From: Haliotis asinina
Lineage: Eukaryota > Mollusca > Gastropoda > Lepetellida > Haliotidae
Assembly (NCBI RefSeq): GCF_037392515.1
Contig: NC_090280.1
Coordinates: 74,078,504-74,142,503 of the forward strand
Length of the DNA stretch: 64,000 nt
Direction: 5' to 3'
Shown here: positions 24,403 through 36,200 of the stretch, piece by piece
Layout: every line of letters begins with the position of its first letter
How positions within the stretch are numbered: the first letter of the stretch is position 1
Notes under the pieces: model-generated
What the model saw: only the letters and a program-made list of their open reading frames with translations
Database searches by the model: none
What the model was told of the DNA's origin: nothing
Program-made: the position numbers and the translations under genes

Positions 24403-24605
24403 GAAGGAAATAATGAAACACTCTTTTCTCACTTTCCTGTTTTTTAACTTTAACCATTAGGCTACACAAACGCGGCATTTGCCTCATCATGAGTTTAATG
24501 TGATTTTATTTCTTAAACCTACGTTTGTACTAAGGCAGAAGATTGGTATAAACATAGGTTATATAATTACAGTTTACGTCATGGAGTACATGAATCACGA
24601 TTGCG

Positions 24606-24729
24606 GGACGTTGGGGTAGCCCTTTAGTTAAAGGGTTCGCTGTTCCATCGATGCCCGCTTTTGGTATCCTCCACCGTAATATTGCTGGAATGGTGCTAAA
24701 AGCGGCGTAGAGCCATACTTACTCACTCC
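24606..24729 (+). mobile_element. SINE-A with internal deletion
   Basis: 'ggggtagccctttagttaaa' head joined to 'gtaatattgctggaatggt' tail. Confidence 0.75.
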
Positions 24730-24950
24730 AAGCACCGAAAGAAACGACCCTATGCCACTTTCCCGTTTCTTAAAAAACTGATTGTGGCCGATTACACTAT
24801 ATATTCATACAGGCTAAATACGACCAATATTTAGATGAAGAACAGCGAGGAGTCTGAGGACCCATCTAACTTGCAAAAATGTTTTCATATAGCATTGGTT
24901 GTTTCTAAAGCTAATCCACAGCTGATGTCATGAACGTCAATGCTTTAAGG

Positions 24951-25238
24951 ACCCGTGAAGATCCGGGTTAGAATTGATCTTCAGCAGCCCTTGCTTGTCA
25001 TACGAGGCGAGTAACGGCATCGTGTAGTCAGGCCCCCTGACTTCGTTGACAGATGTTATCGTATCCCAGTTGTGTAAATCGATGCTCATGCTGTTGGTCA
25101 CTGGATAGTCCGGACCAGACTCGATTATTTAGAGACCACCGCCATACAGTTGGAACGTTGCTGAGTGTGACGTAAAACTAAACTCGCTCACTCACTCACT
25201 CACTCACGCACTCACTCACTCACTCACTTACTCACTCC
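24951..25238 (+). mobile_element. SINE-B, full length with long (ACTC)n tail
   Basis: Starts 'acccgtgaagatccgggtta'; ends in about 15 ACTC units (25179-25238). Best reference copy. Confidence 0.9.
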
Positions 25239-26448
25239 TTCAAGGCTCGATAGAAATTGTGACTCACTTTCAACTTTCAAAATCCTCTTTTCAAAGTGTT
25301 GAATTAAGCTATCATTTATCAGGGGTAATGGAGAGCTATTCCCAAGCTATATTTTGACTATTACAAAAACGACAAAACTATCTTCGTCTCGGGTTGATTC
25401 GGTACGACATTTCAGTTTTGCACGTTGTTAAGTATACTTTTGATTGATATACGAAATACACAACTTAGAGAATAAAGGGGGTCGACTGTAGGTGGGGCCC
25501 TCTAGCAAACTTGACTGCTGCAGGATGATAAAGAAACTTGTACATAGCAGCTGTCACGACGGATCAACGTCAAAGAACTACTGACAACTGCGCGGACCTC
25601 AGAGAGAACAACATGCAACAAGTGCGTTAAAACAGAGAAATAACGGCAACTCTTTGTACAGAAGTGCATTTTCTCATATTCCGGACTGGCCCTTTGGAAG
25701 AACTGGAATCAGAAACATAGAATGAGTTTACTTGTGCCATATCAGTGTTTAAAATGTAAATCTGTTACTCTCTTTTAAATTGAAGCTTCAGAAATAGAGC
25801 CTTACTTCTGCTTGAGTCAAGTGTTTGGATTTGACATACAGTACCCCTTCTTCCATTGCAAGAATGAACCTCGTCATCGAGGACAAACATGTGTTTTTCA
25901 ACGAGCATAAAGATGAATTCTATAAATCTGACATATTTCCTGTTTGTGAGTAGGAGGAAAGCAGAAAATCCATAACATAGGTTACATAAAAGTGTCCTTT
26001 TTTCTTGTTTATCACACATTTGGTAGCTGGGGATATTGTTGCCAAGAAGACAAGTGACAGGTTTATCGACCTATATTCGGTGTAGGATTGCCAACAGTAA
26101 TCATGTTATGTTGATGTCACATGATTGTCATGTGGAAGTTCCGAGTGCTGTGATACCATGGCAATGCTTGAGGGTAGCACCGTTTTCAGCAGTAATCTAT
26201 TACATGTATATATCCGCCCGTTTCATGTCGGACCGTCGACTGAAATATGTTGTTTTGGTGGTCTCAATGAAAACAATTGTCCGTCTTTTGCTTCTTTATC
26301 CTTTGGGCATTATAAACTCACTTGACAATGTGTTTTCAACTGATTTAACTGAAAAAGAAGTGCAACGTAAAATACAATTCTTTTTAAAGCTAATTTTGTA
26401 ATTCAACAAAATACATATGGTTTATGCAACTGAGGCACAAATGAATCT
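25239..26448. other. No gene recognised
   Basis: A 121-codon open frame (26036-26401) has no family match or splice signals that I trust. Confidence 0.45.
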
Positions 26449-26675
26449 GCAGTCTCCATACAGTATCTTTCTGCGGTACTGTGTGCTTATTTTTATGATA
26501 AAACGGGTATCCGGTGGCAACTAAGGTAGGTAATTATGGATAAGTATTGCCAGCAGAAAATACGTATTCGCAGTCTACGTTTCGACTGTATGCTTGTCTT
26601 CATACGACTAAAAAGTGTATCCTGTAGCATCAAAGGCAGGTAACTTTGGTCAGTTATTGCCTGGAGAAATACACT
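26449..26675. repeat. Diverged tandem duplication, about 112-bp unit
   Basis: Two units share 'cagtct', 'gtatcc.gt.gca', 'ggcaggtaa.t' and 'tattgcc', about 70-75% alike by eye. Confidence 0.55.
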
Positions 26676-27077
26676 CAGTAGCTGGGTCTCGTGGCCTCGG
26701 CTTGGTCGGTGCTCATTCTCTCCACCACTAGTTTATCTGACTCTCTGGTGCCATGATTGGGATATTGCTGATATACCGCTATGCTATTGAGGCACTGTCG
26801 TTGTTAAATCAGATTTATTGCTGTGATATTGCTTGATGTAGTAGTATAGTACTCTCTGATTTACGTTGATATTGCTGTGTTATGGTATATTTAAGCTATT
26901 ATACTGCTATACATATTAATCTAAGGTGATAGTAATCTGTCTAAGCTGAGCACTTTATTAGTTTACTTCTTTAATCAGGTACTGTTTGTCAAATAATTCA
27001 GCAGAGTTGTGTCCCAGGAATCTGTGGCCGTTTTCACTATTAACGTGAATGTGGATTTTTACATAAATCGAAGAGAG

Positions 27078-27241
27078 TGTTTGAGTGAATTTAGGCTTAC
27101 CCCGCTTTTAGCAACATTCCACCAACATCATGGCAGGGGACACCAGAAATGGGTTTCACAAGTTGTAGCCATGTGGGGACTCGAATCCGGGACTTCGGCG
27201 TGACGAGCTAACGCTTTAACAATTAGGCTACTCTACCAACC
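27078..27241 (-). mobile_element. SINE-A, full length
   Basis: 'gagtgaatttaggcttaccc' to 'gctttaacaattaggctact'; best minus-strand reference copy. Confidence 0.85.
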
Positions 27242-27360
27242 ACGTATAAAGAAGGCGTCTAAAATCACCATGCCTTGCGAGTTTTTCATCCATGTCAAAG
27301 AGACATATCGTGATATTAAAGAATTATTTTTCACTTCTCACGCGTTGGACACATTGTTAG

Positions 27361-27570
27361 ACAACTGTGTCAGCCACGTCAGCGAGCCTGACCACGTGCC
27401 TAAGAGGCGACTAATAGGATAGAATGCTCAGGCTTACCTACTTCGTTGACACATGTCATCGCACCCCGACTGCGAAGATCGATGCTCATGATGTTGATCA
27501 CTGGATTATCTCGTCCAGACTTGAATATCTCTGGACTCGAGTATGGCCTTAAACAACAAACAAACAAAAA
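27361..27570 (+). mobile_element. SINE-B with an inverted fragment at its 5' end
   Basis: 'agcgagcctgaccacgtg' (27378) is in minus sense; from about 27400 the copy runs plus to 'aaacaacaaacaaacaaaaa'. Confidence 0.7.
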
Positions 27571-27603
27571 GTTAAACTTACCCAAAATGTTCTTCTAAAG
27601 AGT

Positions 27604-27711
27604 AGTGAGTGCGTGAGTTCAGTTTTTTACAGCTTTTAGCAATATTCCAGCAATCTCACGGCTTCACATATTGTACCCACGTTGGGAATAGACCCCGGAT
27701 GTTCGGTGTGT
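27604..27711 (-). mobile_element. SINE-A, 3' part
   Basis: 'agcaatattccagcaatctc', 'gttgggaatagaccccgg'. Faces the next copy. Confidence 0.75.
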
Positions 27712-27730
27712 AACAAGGAAATATACTGGT

Positions 27731-27829
27731 TGTTTCCCAGTGTCCGAAGCCCATTTCTGGTGTCCCTCGCTATGACATTGCTGGAGCATTGCTAAAAGTG
27801 GCCTACAACCATACTCACTCACTCACTCG
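27731..27829 (+). mobile_element. SINE-A, 3' part, inverted to its neighbour
   Basis: 'gaagcccatttctggtgtcc' to 'catactcactcactcactcg'. Confidence 0.78.
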
Positions 27830-28049
27830 TTGTTTCTGAATGCAACTCGACAACTGAGAGCTACCGAATTGGCATACAATAATGTATGATGTATGACAGA
27901 GGTTACAGGTAATATACACATATAATTCTAATAGAAACAAACACTTCCTTTTTAACTGAAAAGGAGACCCAGTGAGTTGGGTCACTCTGAAATTGAGGTA
28001 ATCAAGAGTTGCTTCCCTTAGGATTTTAGAACTGCAGAAAGATTGGTTG

Positions 28050-28232
28050 ATTGTTGTTGCACTCAGCAGTATTCCATTCATCGAGTCTGGACCAGTGATC
28101 AACAATATGAGCATCGATATATTTGTAGGAAGACATATGTGTCAACCTGTTCGGGGAACCTGACCACTCAATACCGTTAGTTGCCTCTTACGACAAGCCC
28201 GAAGACCAGTTCTAACCCCCATCTTCACAGGT
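28050..28232 (-). mobile_element. SINE-B upstream of exon 1
   Basis: 'tgcactcagcagtattccat', 'tgcctcttacgacaagcccg'. Ends about 320 bp before the proposed exon 1 acceptor. Confidence 0.8.
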
Positions 28233-28551
28233 AATTCAGAAAGGGCTAGGCCGTGGGGAAAATTATGCGCTTCAGGGACCGCGAGGTTAACGGTACGACA
28301 AGTGATAATTACCAAACCATCAACAGCACACTAAGATCATGTAAGCATATTTACATAGCAGCAATGTTTCATTATCACATTCATCAAATGACGTAATCAA
28401 CGAATATTTAGTATATTGATATTATTGATATCGGCACTTGAAGCGAAAGGGGAAAAAAGTCTAACCTAAAAGCAATTACCATCTTGTTAATAATTCACTG
28501 GTGGTTCGTATGTGTCGTATTATCGCTGGTAGCACACCCGTGTTTTGTTAC
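28233..28551 (+). other. Sequence directly upstream of exon 1
   Basis: No TATA box. Ends with the acceptor-like tract gtgttttgttacag, so it is more likely intron than promoter. Confidence 0.4.
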
Positions 28552-28618
28552 AGATTACGCTAATCGGGTGAGAGAAGGGTGGTCACTTTCTGCAGACCCG
28601 TGCCAAATACATTACGCC

Positions 28619-29093
28619 ATGCCGTTTAACGCCAACCTGAGCTACACCGAAGCTAGTGGTGATCCTTTCACTGGTGGTGTGAGCAAGCTGGATTGTGACG
28701 AGAGCGGCGGTGTTGTCGAATTGTGTCGAAGCAGTACTGATCTTTTGCAAGACAGAGACAAGGAGATTCACAGTTCGAGTCACGTGAACCGAGGGTTCTC
28801 TGTCAGTGATGTATCGTTAGCCAATCAGAGCTCCAAGCTGCCGTTGAACACGCGAGGTCTGGTGAATGAAACGAGAGTCGGCGTAAAGGGACGAGGAGTT
28901 CCGAGGATGACACAGCCGAACGTCGCTCTGCTGCCGCACGGAGAGAAACGAGCAGACGACACCGATGTGGAAAATGGAGAGAAAAGGGACACATGGGGTA
29001 AAAAGGTGGATTTTTTACTGTCGGTCATCGGGTTTGCTGTGGATCTAGGAAATGTATGGCGGTTCCCATACATATGCTACAGAAATGGCGGCG
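28619..29093 (+). CDS. Transporter exon 1: N-terminal tail and TM1
   Basis: Donor gcg|gtaagtg at 29094; ends in phase 1 inside the last Gly of NGGG. The frame is open upstream to about 28484, but the first ATG is at 28619. A good acceptor (tgttttgttacag, ending 28551) suggests the exon begins at 28552 and that a 5' noncoding exon lies upstream. The tail is rich in Ser, Asp, Glu and Arg and is longer than the roughly 85-residue human SERT tail. TM1 follows [10 protein letters not shown]. Confidence 0.88.
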
Positions 29094-32000
29094 GTAAGTG
29101 ATTTTTTTCTGTTTTACTCCATTTAAATTCCGACAATGCCACATTACTTAAAGAGGTACTTGGTGATTGAAAACAAAACCTACGACTCATGCATTTGACG
29201 AATAACTGCTTCCTATCTTCGACCAACAGGTGAAGTGGGTGGCTCGACACACATAAAACAGAATGTATCTCTGCTGTGTAATAATTCTGTGATTTGTATT
29301 TATGAGGAAGGAATGACAGTTGCCTTGGTGACATGATTCTGTAGTGGTTGTAGTATCAGTTGTTGTACCAGCTGCAGCAACAGCATTGCAGTTACATAAA
29401 CTAATAGTTGCCATTGTCTTAGTAAATGTACAAGTGAGTTGGTATTGTTTTACGCCGCATGTAGCAATAGTCCAGTAACATCACGGCGGGCGACACCAGA
29501 AATGGGCTTCACACGTTGTACCCATGTGGGGAATCGTTGTACCCATGTGATAATGTGCCAGGAATTGCCTTACTAGTCAGAACACACATATTAACAGAAA
29601 GACCAGTCGGTCATTAAAACTATTGCTAATATTGAAAAAATGTAACTAATTTATTTTGAGTCAAACTCTGCTTTCGCCAGAGAAATCTTTCTTGTCAGTT
29701 CATTCCGGAAGTAGAATACACAAATTAGCATGATTTTTCAATATGTAATCAATCAAAAACACCATGACGCGCCTCTGAAAAATGCATGAGGATGATCATT
29801 CAATGTCACGTTTCCATTTCTTAACAAATACTGCACCTCTTCCGAAATATAAAACAGGAAGTTTGTCACAGGTTCATATCATCACTGAACTGGACTGTTA
29901 CAGAAATGATTGAATTCATACAGCGTTCTTAATAATGAAACACCAGACTTCCGTGTGTGATGTCCTATCACGTGGCTATAGGTAAGCCTGGATTTTGTAT
30001 GAGTTTAGATTTACCTCGCTTTTAGCCGTATTCCAGCTATATCAAGGCAGCAGATTCCACAATTCGGCTTCACACATTGTGCCCATGTAGGCAATCGAAC
30101 CCGGGTGTTCGGTGTGACGAACGAACGCTTTAATCACCCATCGCACCCTTATAAAAGAAAAGTACGAAATAGACATTCTGAGTGTGGGGCTGATAATCTC
30201 CGCCAGTCATTTTCTCAATTCATGGTGACCTTTAATTGTAGTTATGTAGCATTAACATTAGTGCTAGTCGTAATCCCAGAAGCAGTTATAGGCGCAGTTT
30301 CGTGATTACTTTGTAAATAGGGGAAAGAGGACAAATCTAAGCCATGTCCAGTTCCGCGTGTGTTTGATCATGACATTCCTTATGACTTCTAGCCTGATTT
30401 GTAATAGCAAAGATATACCTAGTTATTGCAAGAACCTGAACATGTGAACGAGTGCCATTTTATGACTCCGTTGGCAATTTCACGTATTTTACCCAGGGAG
30501 GAATCGAATCCGAGCCTTAAACCTCACCAACAGCAGTAGTGGTACTAGTTGCAGTAGCGGAAGTTGTAGTGGTAGTAGTATTGATAGTATTGGTAGTATT
30601 AGCAGTAGCGGAAGTCGTGTTAGTATTGGTAGTAGTATTGATAGTAGTGGTAGTAGTAGCTGTCGCGGAAGTCGTAGTGGTAGTAGTAGTACTGGTAGTA
30701 GCAGTAGCGGAAGTAGTTGTACAGTGTAAACGGTGCGCAGATATACCGAGTAATTAAAATTAAAGAGACAAATTATCGGTACAATCTACACGTGTCGACA
30801 TATTCAGTATTGTCTTCTAGCCTTCCAGGTAAAAGCAAATGGACTTATCTTCCACGTGTTTTAATGTAGTAGCAGGTGGTCACTCCACAGGTAGTTTATC
30901 CGTCTGATCGTAATTACACTGTGTCGCTGCAGTCATTGTAGTAACTGACTGCCCTGTGGTTGAAGCGTTGACTCCTCATACCGAAAGCCCGGATTCGATT
31001 CCACACATGCAACCAAACAAATGCAAAACTAAACAACCAACCAAAGAGACAGTCACTCAAGCACTGCAATCTCGTTCCAAGACATGGTTGAATTTACCTT
31101 AAAAATTCCAGAAAGTTTGTGTTTGTGTAGACGTCCGCATGAGGATCCACAAATCAGCTACATTTCTGAGGTTATCTACTTTTCTTTGGCGTATAAAACC
31201 TACTCCCCTACTGTGCATTAAATTTGAGAGAGAGAGAGAGGGTGAGAGAGAGAGAGAAAGAGAGAGAGAGATACGACCAAGTTTTCACGTTAGCAGTGTT
31301 TCAATGTGGATTTCACTTCTCCTGTCACGTGATAGTTTGATTGACAGCTACGCTGGGGTCTCATATCGAATTCAATGACACATACTTCCATAGACATATA
31401 ATTGACAACATATTTATACTGTGTATTATAGCCCCCCGCGGACTGGGAAGAATGAAAAAGAAGCCATTTCACAGGCCTATATCTTTATGTCAATCAAGAA
31501 AGATAAGTATTTCTCTTTGCGAGATAGACAAGCGAGCAAAGGCCCCTGCACCTCCACGCGAGGTTTGGGGCGCATTTTACAAAGGAATACTCATGTTACC
31601 CAGTGCTCTTTATGTTACATTTAGGGACCATGTATCATGTTATACTAGTTAATAAAACTTCTTTAACTTAAAGAATACATTTTATGAGCAGGGAATGTGA
31701 AAAGCCATAAGTACGAAATCACTCCCCATTGCAGACGGGATTGGCATTTGACATGCTAAAACGCTAATCGGAAAGTGAACATTTTGGTAGTGGGTGCGAG
31801 TTTGAATGACAGTTTACTTTGATGTGACTCTTATATTGTGTCATGGTCCATTGTGTTATTGTGTCATAGTATTTCCACGGCATGTGGCCAGTATTCATGA
31901 ATGGTTCGGTGGGTCACTGAAATTGTGACTGAGCGAATTTGGTTCTACGCTGCTTTTAGCAATATTCCGTACCATCATGCAGGGGGACACTAACATTGGC

Positions 32001-33236
32001 CTCACACATTTTACCCAGGTTGGGAATCGAACCGGGGTCCTTGGCGTGATGAGCGAAAGCTTTAACCACTAGACTACCCTGCTGCTCTGTCACTGAAATG
32101 TGACAGGGGACGAGACAATGCCTGACCTGGATATTCGTGTCCTAGCAACGTTGATCTTTGCTCATACTATCCACCACTGATTACGGTGTACCAGGTTGGA
32201 GACGGTGACTGAGATAACAGTCATTCCTGTAAGCCCCAGTCCTACTGACAAAAGAGAGAGAAGGGCGACAGGCTTCCATTACCGCATTCAGCAAGTTTGA
32301 ACGAGTATGGCTTTGAGATTAACGAACTAGCGGGAATGTGAACTGTTAGATGTACTAGAACACATCGACAAGGACAGGAATTACTGCCATGAAACTTACA
32401 ATGCATACCATATACAGACAGGAAATGATTGCTTAACTTACAAGCCTGTAGACAGCAGCGGTGGGTACCTGCCCCTAATACCTCACGCCTACCCACACAC
32501 TAAGCACACCCACCAACACATTACCACAAACTACACACCGACACCCTTGTCGTTAACAGTGAAAAACAAAGCTTTTGACAGTGTTCCTGCCATTGCTTCT
32601 ACATCTTGTGAACAGTTCGTGTAACCGAGATAAGTCGTTATTCTGCTGGCAGTATTACTTAAGTTAAAGAAATCCCAAACTTTAATCCAGCTTCATCTTT
32701 TTTTCTGTAAAGTTGTGCGATCCACCAAAATCCTTTGTCTTAACGTTAAATACACTAACAGGCAAAAGAAACGATACCAAGTTTAAATCACCGGTATTAC
32801 AAAGCGTCAAACCACCATTGTGAAAAAGGAAAGTGAATTTAATAACAGATATATGGGCAACATATGTTATTTAAACTCAATTTCATTTTACACAGTCGTG
32901 GTTTGCCGTTTTTGTAATATCAGTGATTTCGACTTGGTATCGTATCTTATCCTATTTCTCTACGTCCATTGCGACACGTGTAGTGATTAAATCGACTGAT
33001 CTCACATCAACTGGAACACCTTTTTACGAACGATTAGTCTCTGAATATATTTAATATAATTTTGATAGAAAGAAAGAATTCCTTTTGAATTGGAAATGAG
33101 CAGAAATGAGAGGGTAGAATCGGGCGATTTGCTTCATTTTGGGTTTTTGCATTGCAGAAAGAACTGGTTGGAATCGAAATAATGCGAATCGGAAATTGTG
33201 GGACTATCTAGGGCATCCCTTTCTTAATTAATTGTT

Positions 33237-33272
<36 letters not shown>

Positions 33273-36200
33273 GGAGAAGAAAGATAATATATAATGTTTG
33301 CATAGCGCCAATACCTCTCACCTCGACTGTTGAAATGCACTTATAATTTTCCCTTGGTCATAGAATGTCACTCTCACATCGTATTTTTCATTCTCAACTC
33401 CCTGGGGACCATACAGATCTTGTAGACATTTAGGCGAACCATGTTGTTGTTGCTTTCCCATCCGTACGAGGTACCCATTCACAGCTGGGTCGGCTGGACC
33501 GTATCATCACAGTACTTTATCCAAGTTTACTGCACGTTGTTGTACCCGGAACTAGGTGTTTGCACGTATTCATGGACATATCTTAGTAATTATTCTCTCT
33601 CAAAGCGTTATGGTCGCTAGATCAGAAAAACACTGATGTTAAAGTGATATCGTTTAGATAACTGTTGCTCGAATCAGAATAAAAGACGCAGGTGTGACCT
33701 TCAAAAATATTTTATTTTAATTACGAATTTATGTTGTGCTTTCAGTCCCACATTGGCCTCATTATTTTTGCCCATCGGAATCCAACCTCTGCACAGAAAA
33801 AGACAGCTTTTTACGACTGGCAATATTCGAAATTCTGAAATCGTGGGTCGATTTATCTTTAAACAAAGTATTCAAATTTGAATGTTAAATGCCCAATACG
33901 AGACAAAGGATACTGACAAAAGATCATCTCAATCAGCGAGGACCTGAGTTAGTATTCAGCAATCCACCGCGACTAACATGCAGGACCAGGTTGTCTGACT
34001 CACTAACTTGATTGATACGTCATTGTATCCAACAGGAGATCGATGTTAAGGTGGTTGGTTGCTGGGATGATTAATATCTATAGACCACGGGTACAGAGAT
34101 GGAGAGTGTGAGTAAGTTTGGGGCCGGTTTTCGCAATAGTCCAGCAATATCAATATTCTTCGGACTAGGGCTTCCCCTATCGTACCCATGTGGGGAATCG
34201 AACCAAGACGTGGAAACAAAATAAGCCACATGAAACAGTACTTGGCACAAAAGAAGCTTCGTCAAAATTCTCAACAATCAAGTCAATGAGACAAACTTTA
34301 TCTGGGTACAATATCTGTTGTTTTCTTTATCATAGCCCCCCTCGTGGTTATGTTTATTTTTATTAAAATATTTCCAACTTGATATTCTTTATGACTGTCT
34401 ATGCATTTAGTCGCTTCAACAATGATCATGTATAAATTAAGATAATTTCTGTAGAGGTCGTGCAAGTAAAGGGATGTTTATTCTATGAATATCGATACAG
34501 ACAAATTGTTTCGAAACAATGTTGATGAAAATGAATGAATCAGAACAAATCATTGAATATGGAACATGAGGAATCTGACTCTCCTGAATGTCAATGAATC
34601 AGTTTCAGGTCAGTTCAAGTGAAGTAAGTCAGCAACATGGTCAGCATAGGCGTGTACATCAAAGCTCATGCTAATCACAGGATTGTCAGATCTAGCCTAG
34701 ATTATTTAAAGTTGCCTTTATATAAGCAGGAATACTGCTGTGTAAGGCTTTATAAAACCAAAACAAATACACCGTGGTCCACGAACGTCATACCCATGAT
34801 GTAAACCTCGGTACACGTACCCAAGCTGACCTTAGTTCACAGAGCCATTGTACTATTTAATCTGCGAAGGTAATCGTGTGAGGTAATCGTGTGAGGTAAT
34901 CGTGTGAGGTAATCGTGTGAGGTAATCGTGTGAGGTAATCGTGTGAGTAATACTATTATCAATATGTCATGATTTCTGGTGTTCGTTTCTCTGTTATCCC
35001 TATATTTATCCCACGTGTAGACACACATGTTTCAAGATTGTAATATATTATATCGCTAAATATTAACAAATACGACAGAATACGGCAAGGAATAACATTC
35101 TGACTTGTATCTTATACGGAATAATACAGACGGTGTCACGTTGGTATAAACATTTCTAGCCATTGGTCTGTTTTAAGTCTCGAAGATTCACATGCAAAAA
35201 AATAATATATTGTATTTTGTTTTTTAACGCCTCACTCAACAGTATTCGAGGTATATGTAAATAATCGAGTCTAGACCAGAATATCACGTGATCAACAGCA
35301 GGAGCATCCGTCTACGCAACTGGGATACGGTGGTATATTGTCAACCAGGTCAGTTAGTCTGACTACCCGATTCAGTTAGTCGCCTTTTACGACAATCCTG
35401 CTTAGTTAAAGACCAGTTTTAACGCGGGTGTTCACGGGTATTTTAACAAATTGGCTAACAAGACATCCTATTATAAGTATGTGATCGATATACTATACTT
35501 TGTTGAGTATTGTTAGTAATATGTTGCTTCTATGCACAGTGGGAGGGAGGTTGTCTTGGCCTCCATAGAGACTAACATGAATCGCCAGCAATAAAAAGAT
35601 AGAAATACAAATAATAACGAAAATATTATCCCAACAAATAAACAGATGAATAAACAAAAAAGTATAATTAAAAATGTTTTAACACGTACTTTATTATCCA
35701 GACATAATAGATGCAAAAGAAAAGAGAACAGCTTCCACCCCTATCATGAATGAAGACAGAATCTTTCAACTTCTCAAATAAACATATACGATGCATTAAA
35801 TAGAGTTATATGACTTAGATCTTAAAACCCCAACACCTCCACATAACAAGAGGAAGATATGTGACAGTCTTATTTCATGTAGTGAAAAGATCAATTGATT
35901 GTCTATTTCCCGGTACAAAAAAAGGTTAAAAGGTTAAAAAAATAAATCTACGAGATGTGAAAAAGACCAATCCGTTGATGAGAGGCAATGCGATACAGCA
36001 ATACCTTTCATCGCGTCAGTTGTGATCCTTTTTCACATGAAGAGTAGAAACGCCCCCACAGATAAGAAAAGGGAGACCCTACCGCGACTGTCTCAATAAA
36101 GTACGTCAACGCCACTGTTATCATAACGTTATGGCGATCTTTAACACAACATCTACTTGTGGTGATTGAAGTAAGCAGAAAAGTACCGCTTTGTCATCAA

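Noticed and set aside
25179..25238. CRISPR-like or regulatory tandem repeat
   Set aside because: It is the ACTC tail of a SINE-B copy.
26036..26401. 121-codon open frame
   Set aside because: No family match, no splice or promoter signal.
28484..28618. Extension of the transporter N-terminus upstream of the first ATG
   Set aside because: The frame is open, but there is no ATG in it and a good splice acceptor at 28551 cuts through it.
30539..30757. Val-rich open frame
   Set aside because: Product of the GTA microsatellite.
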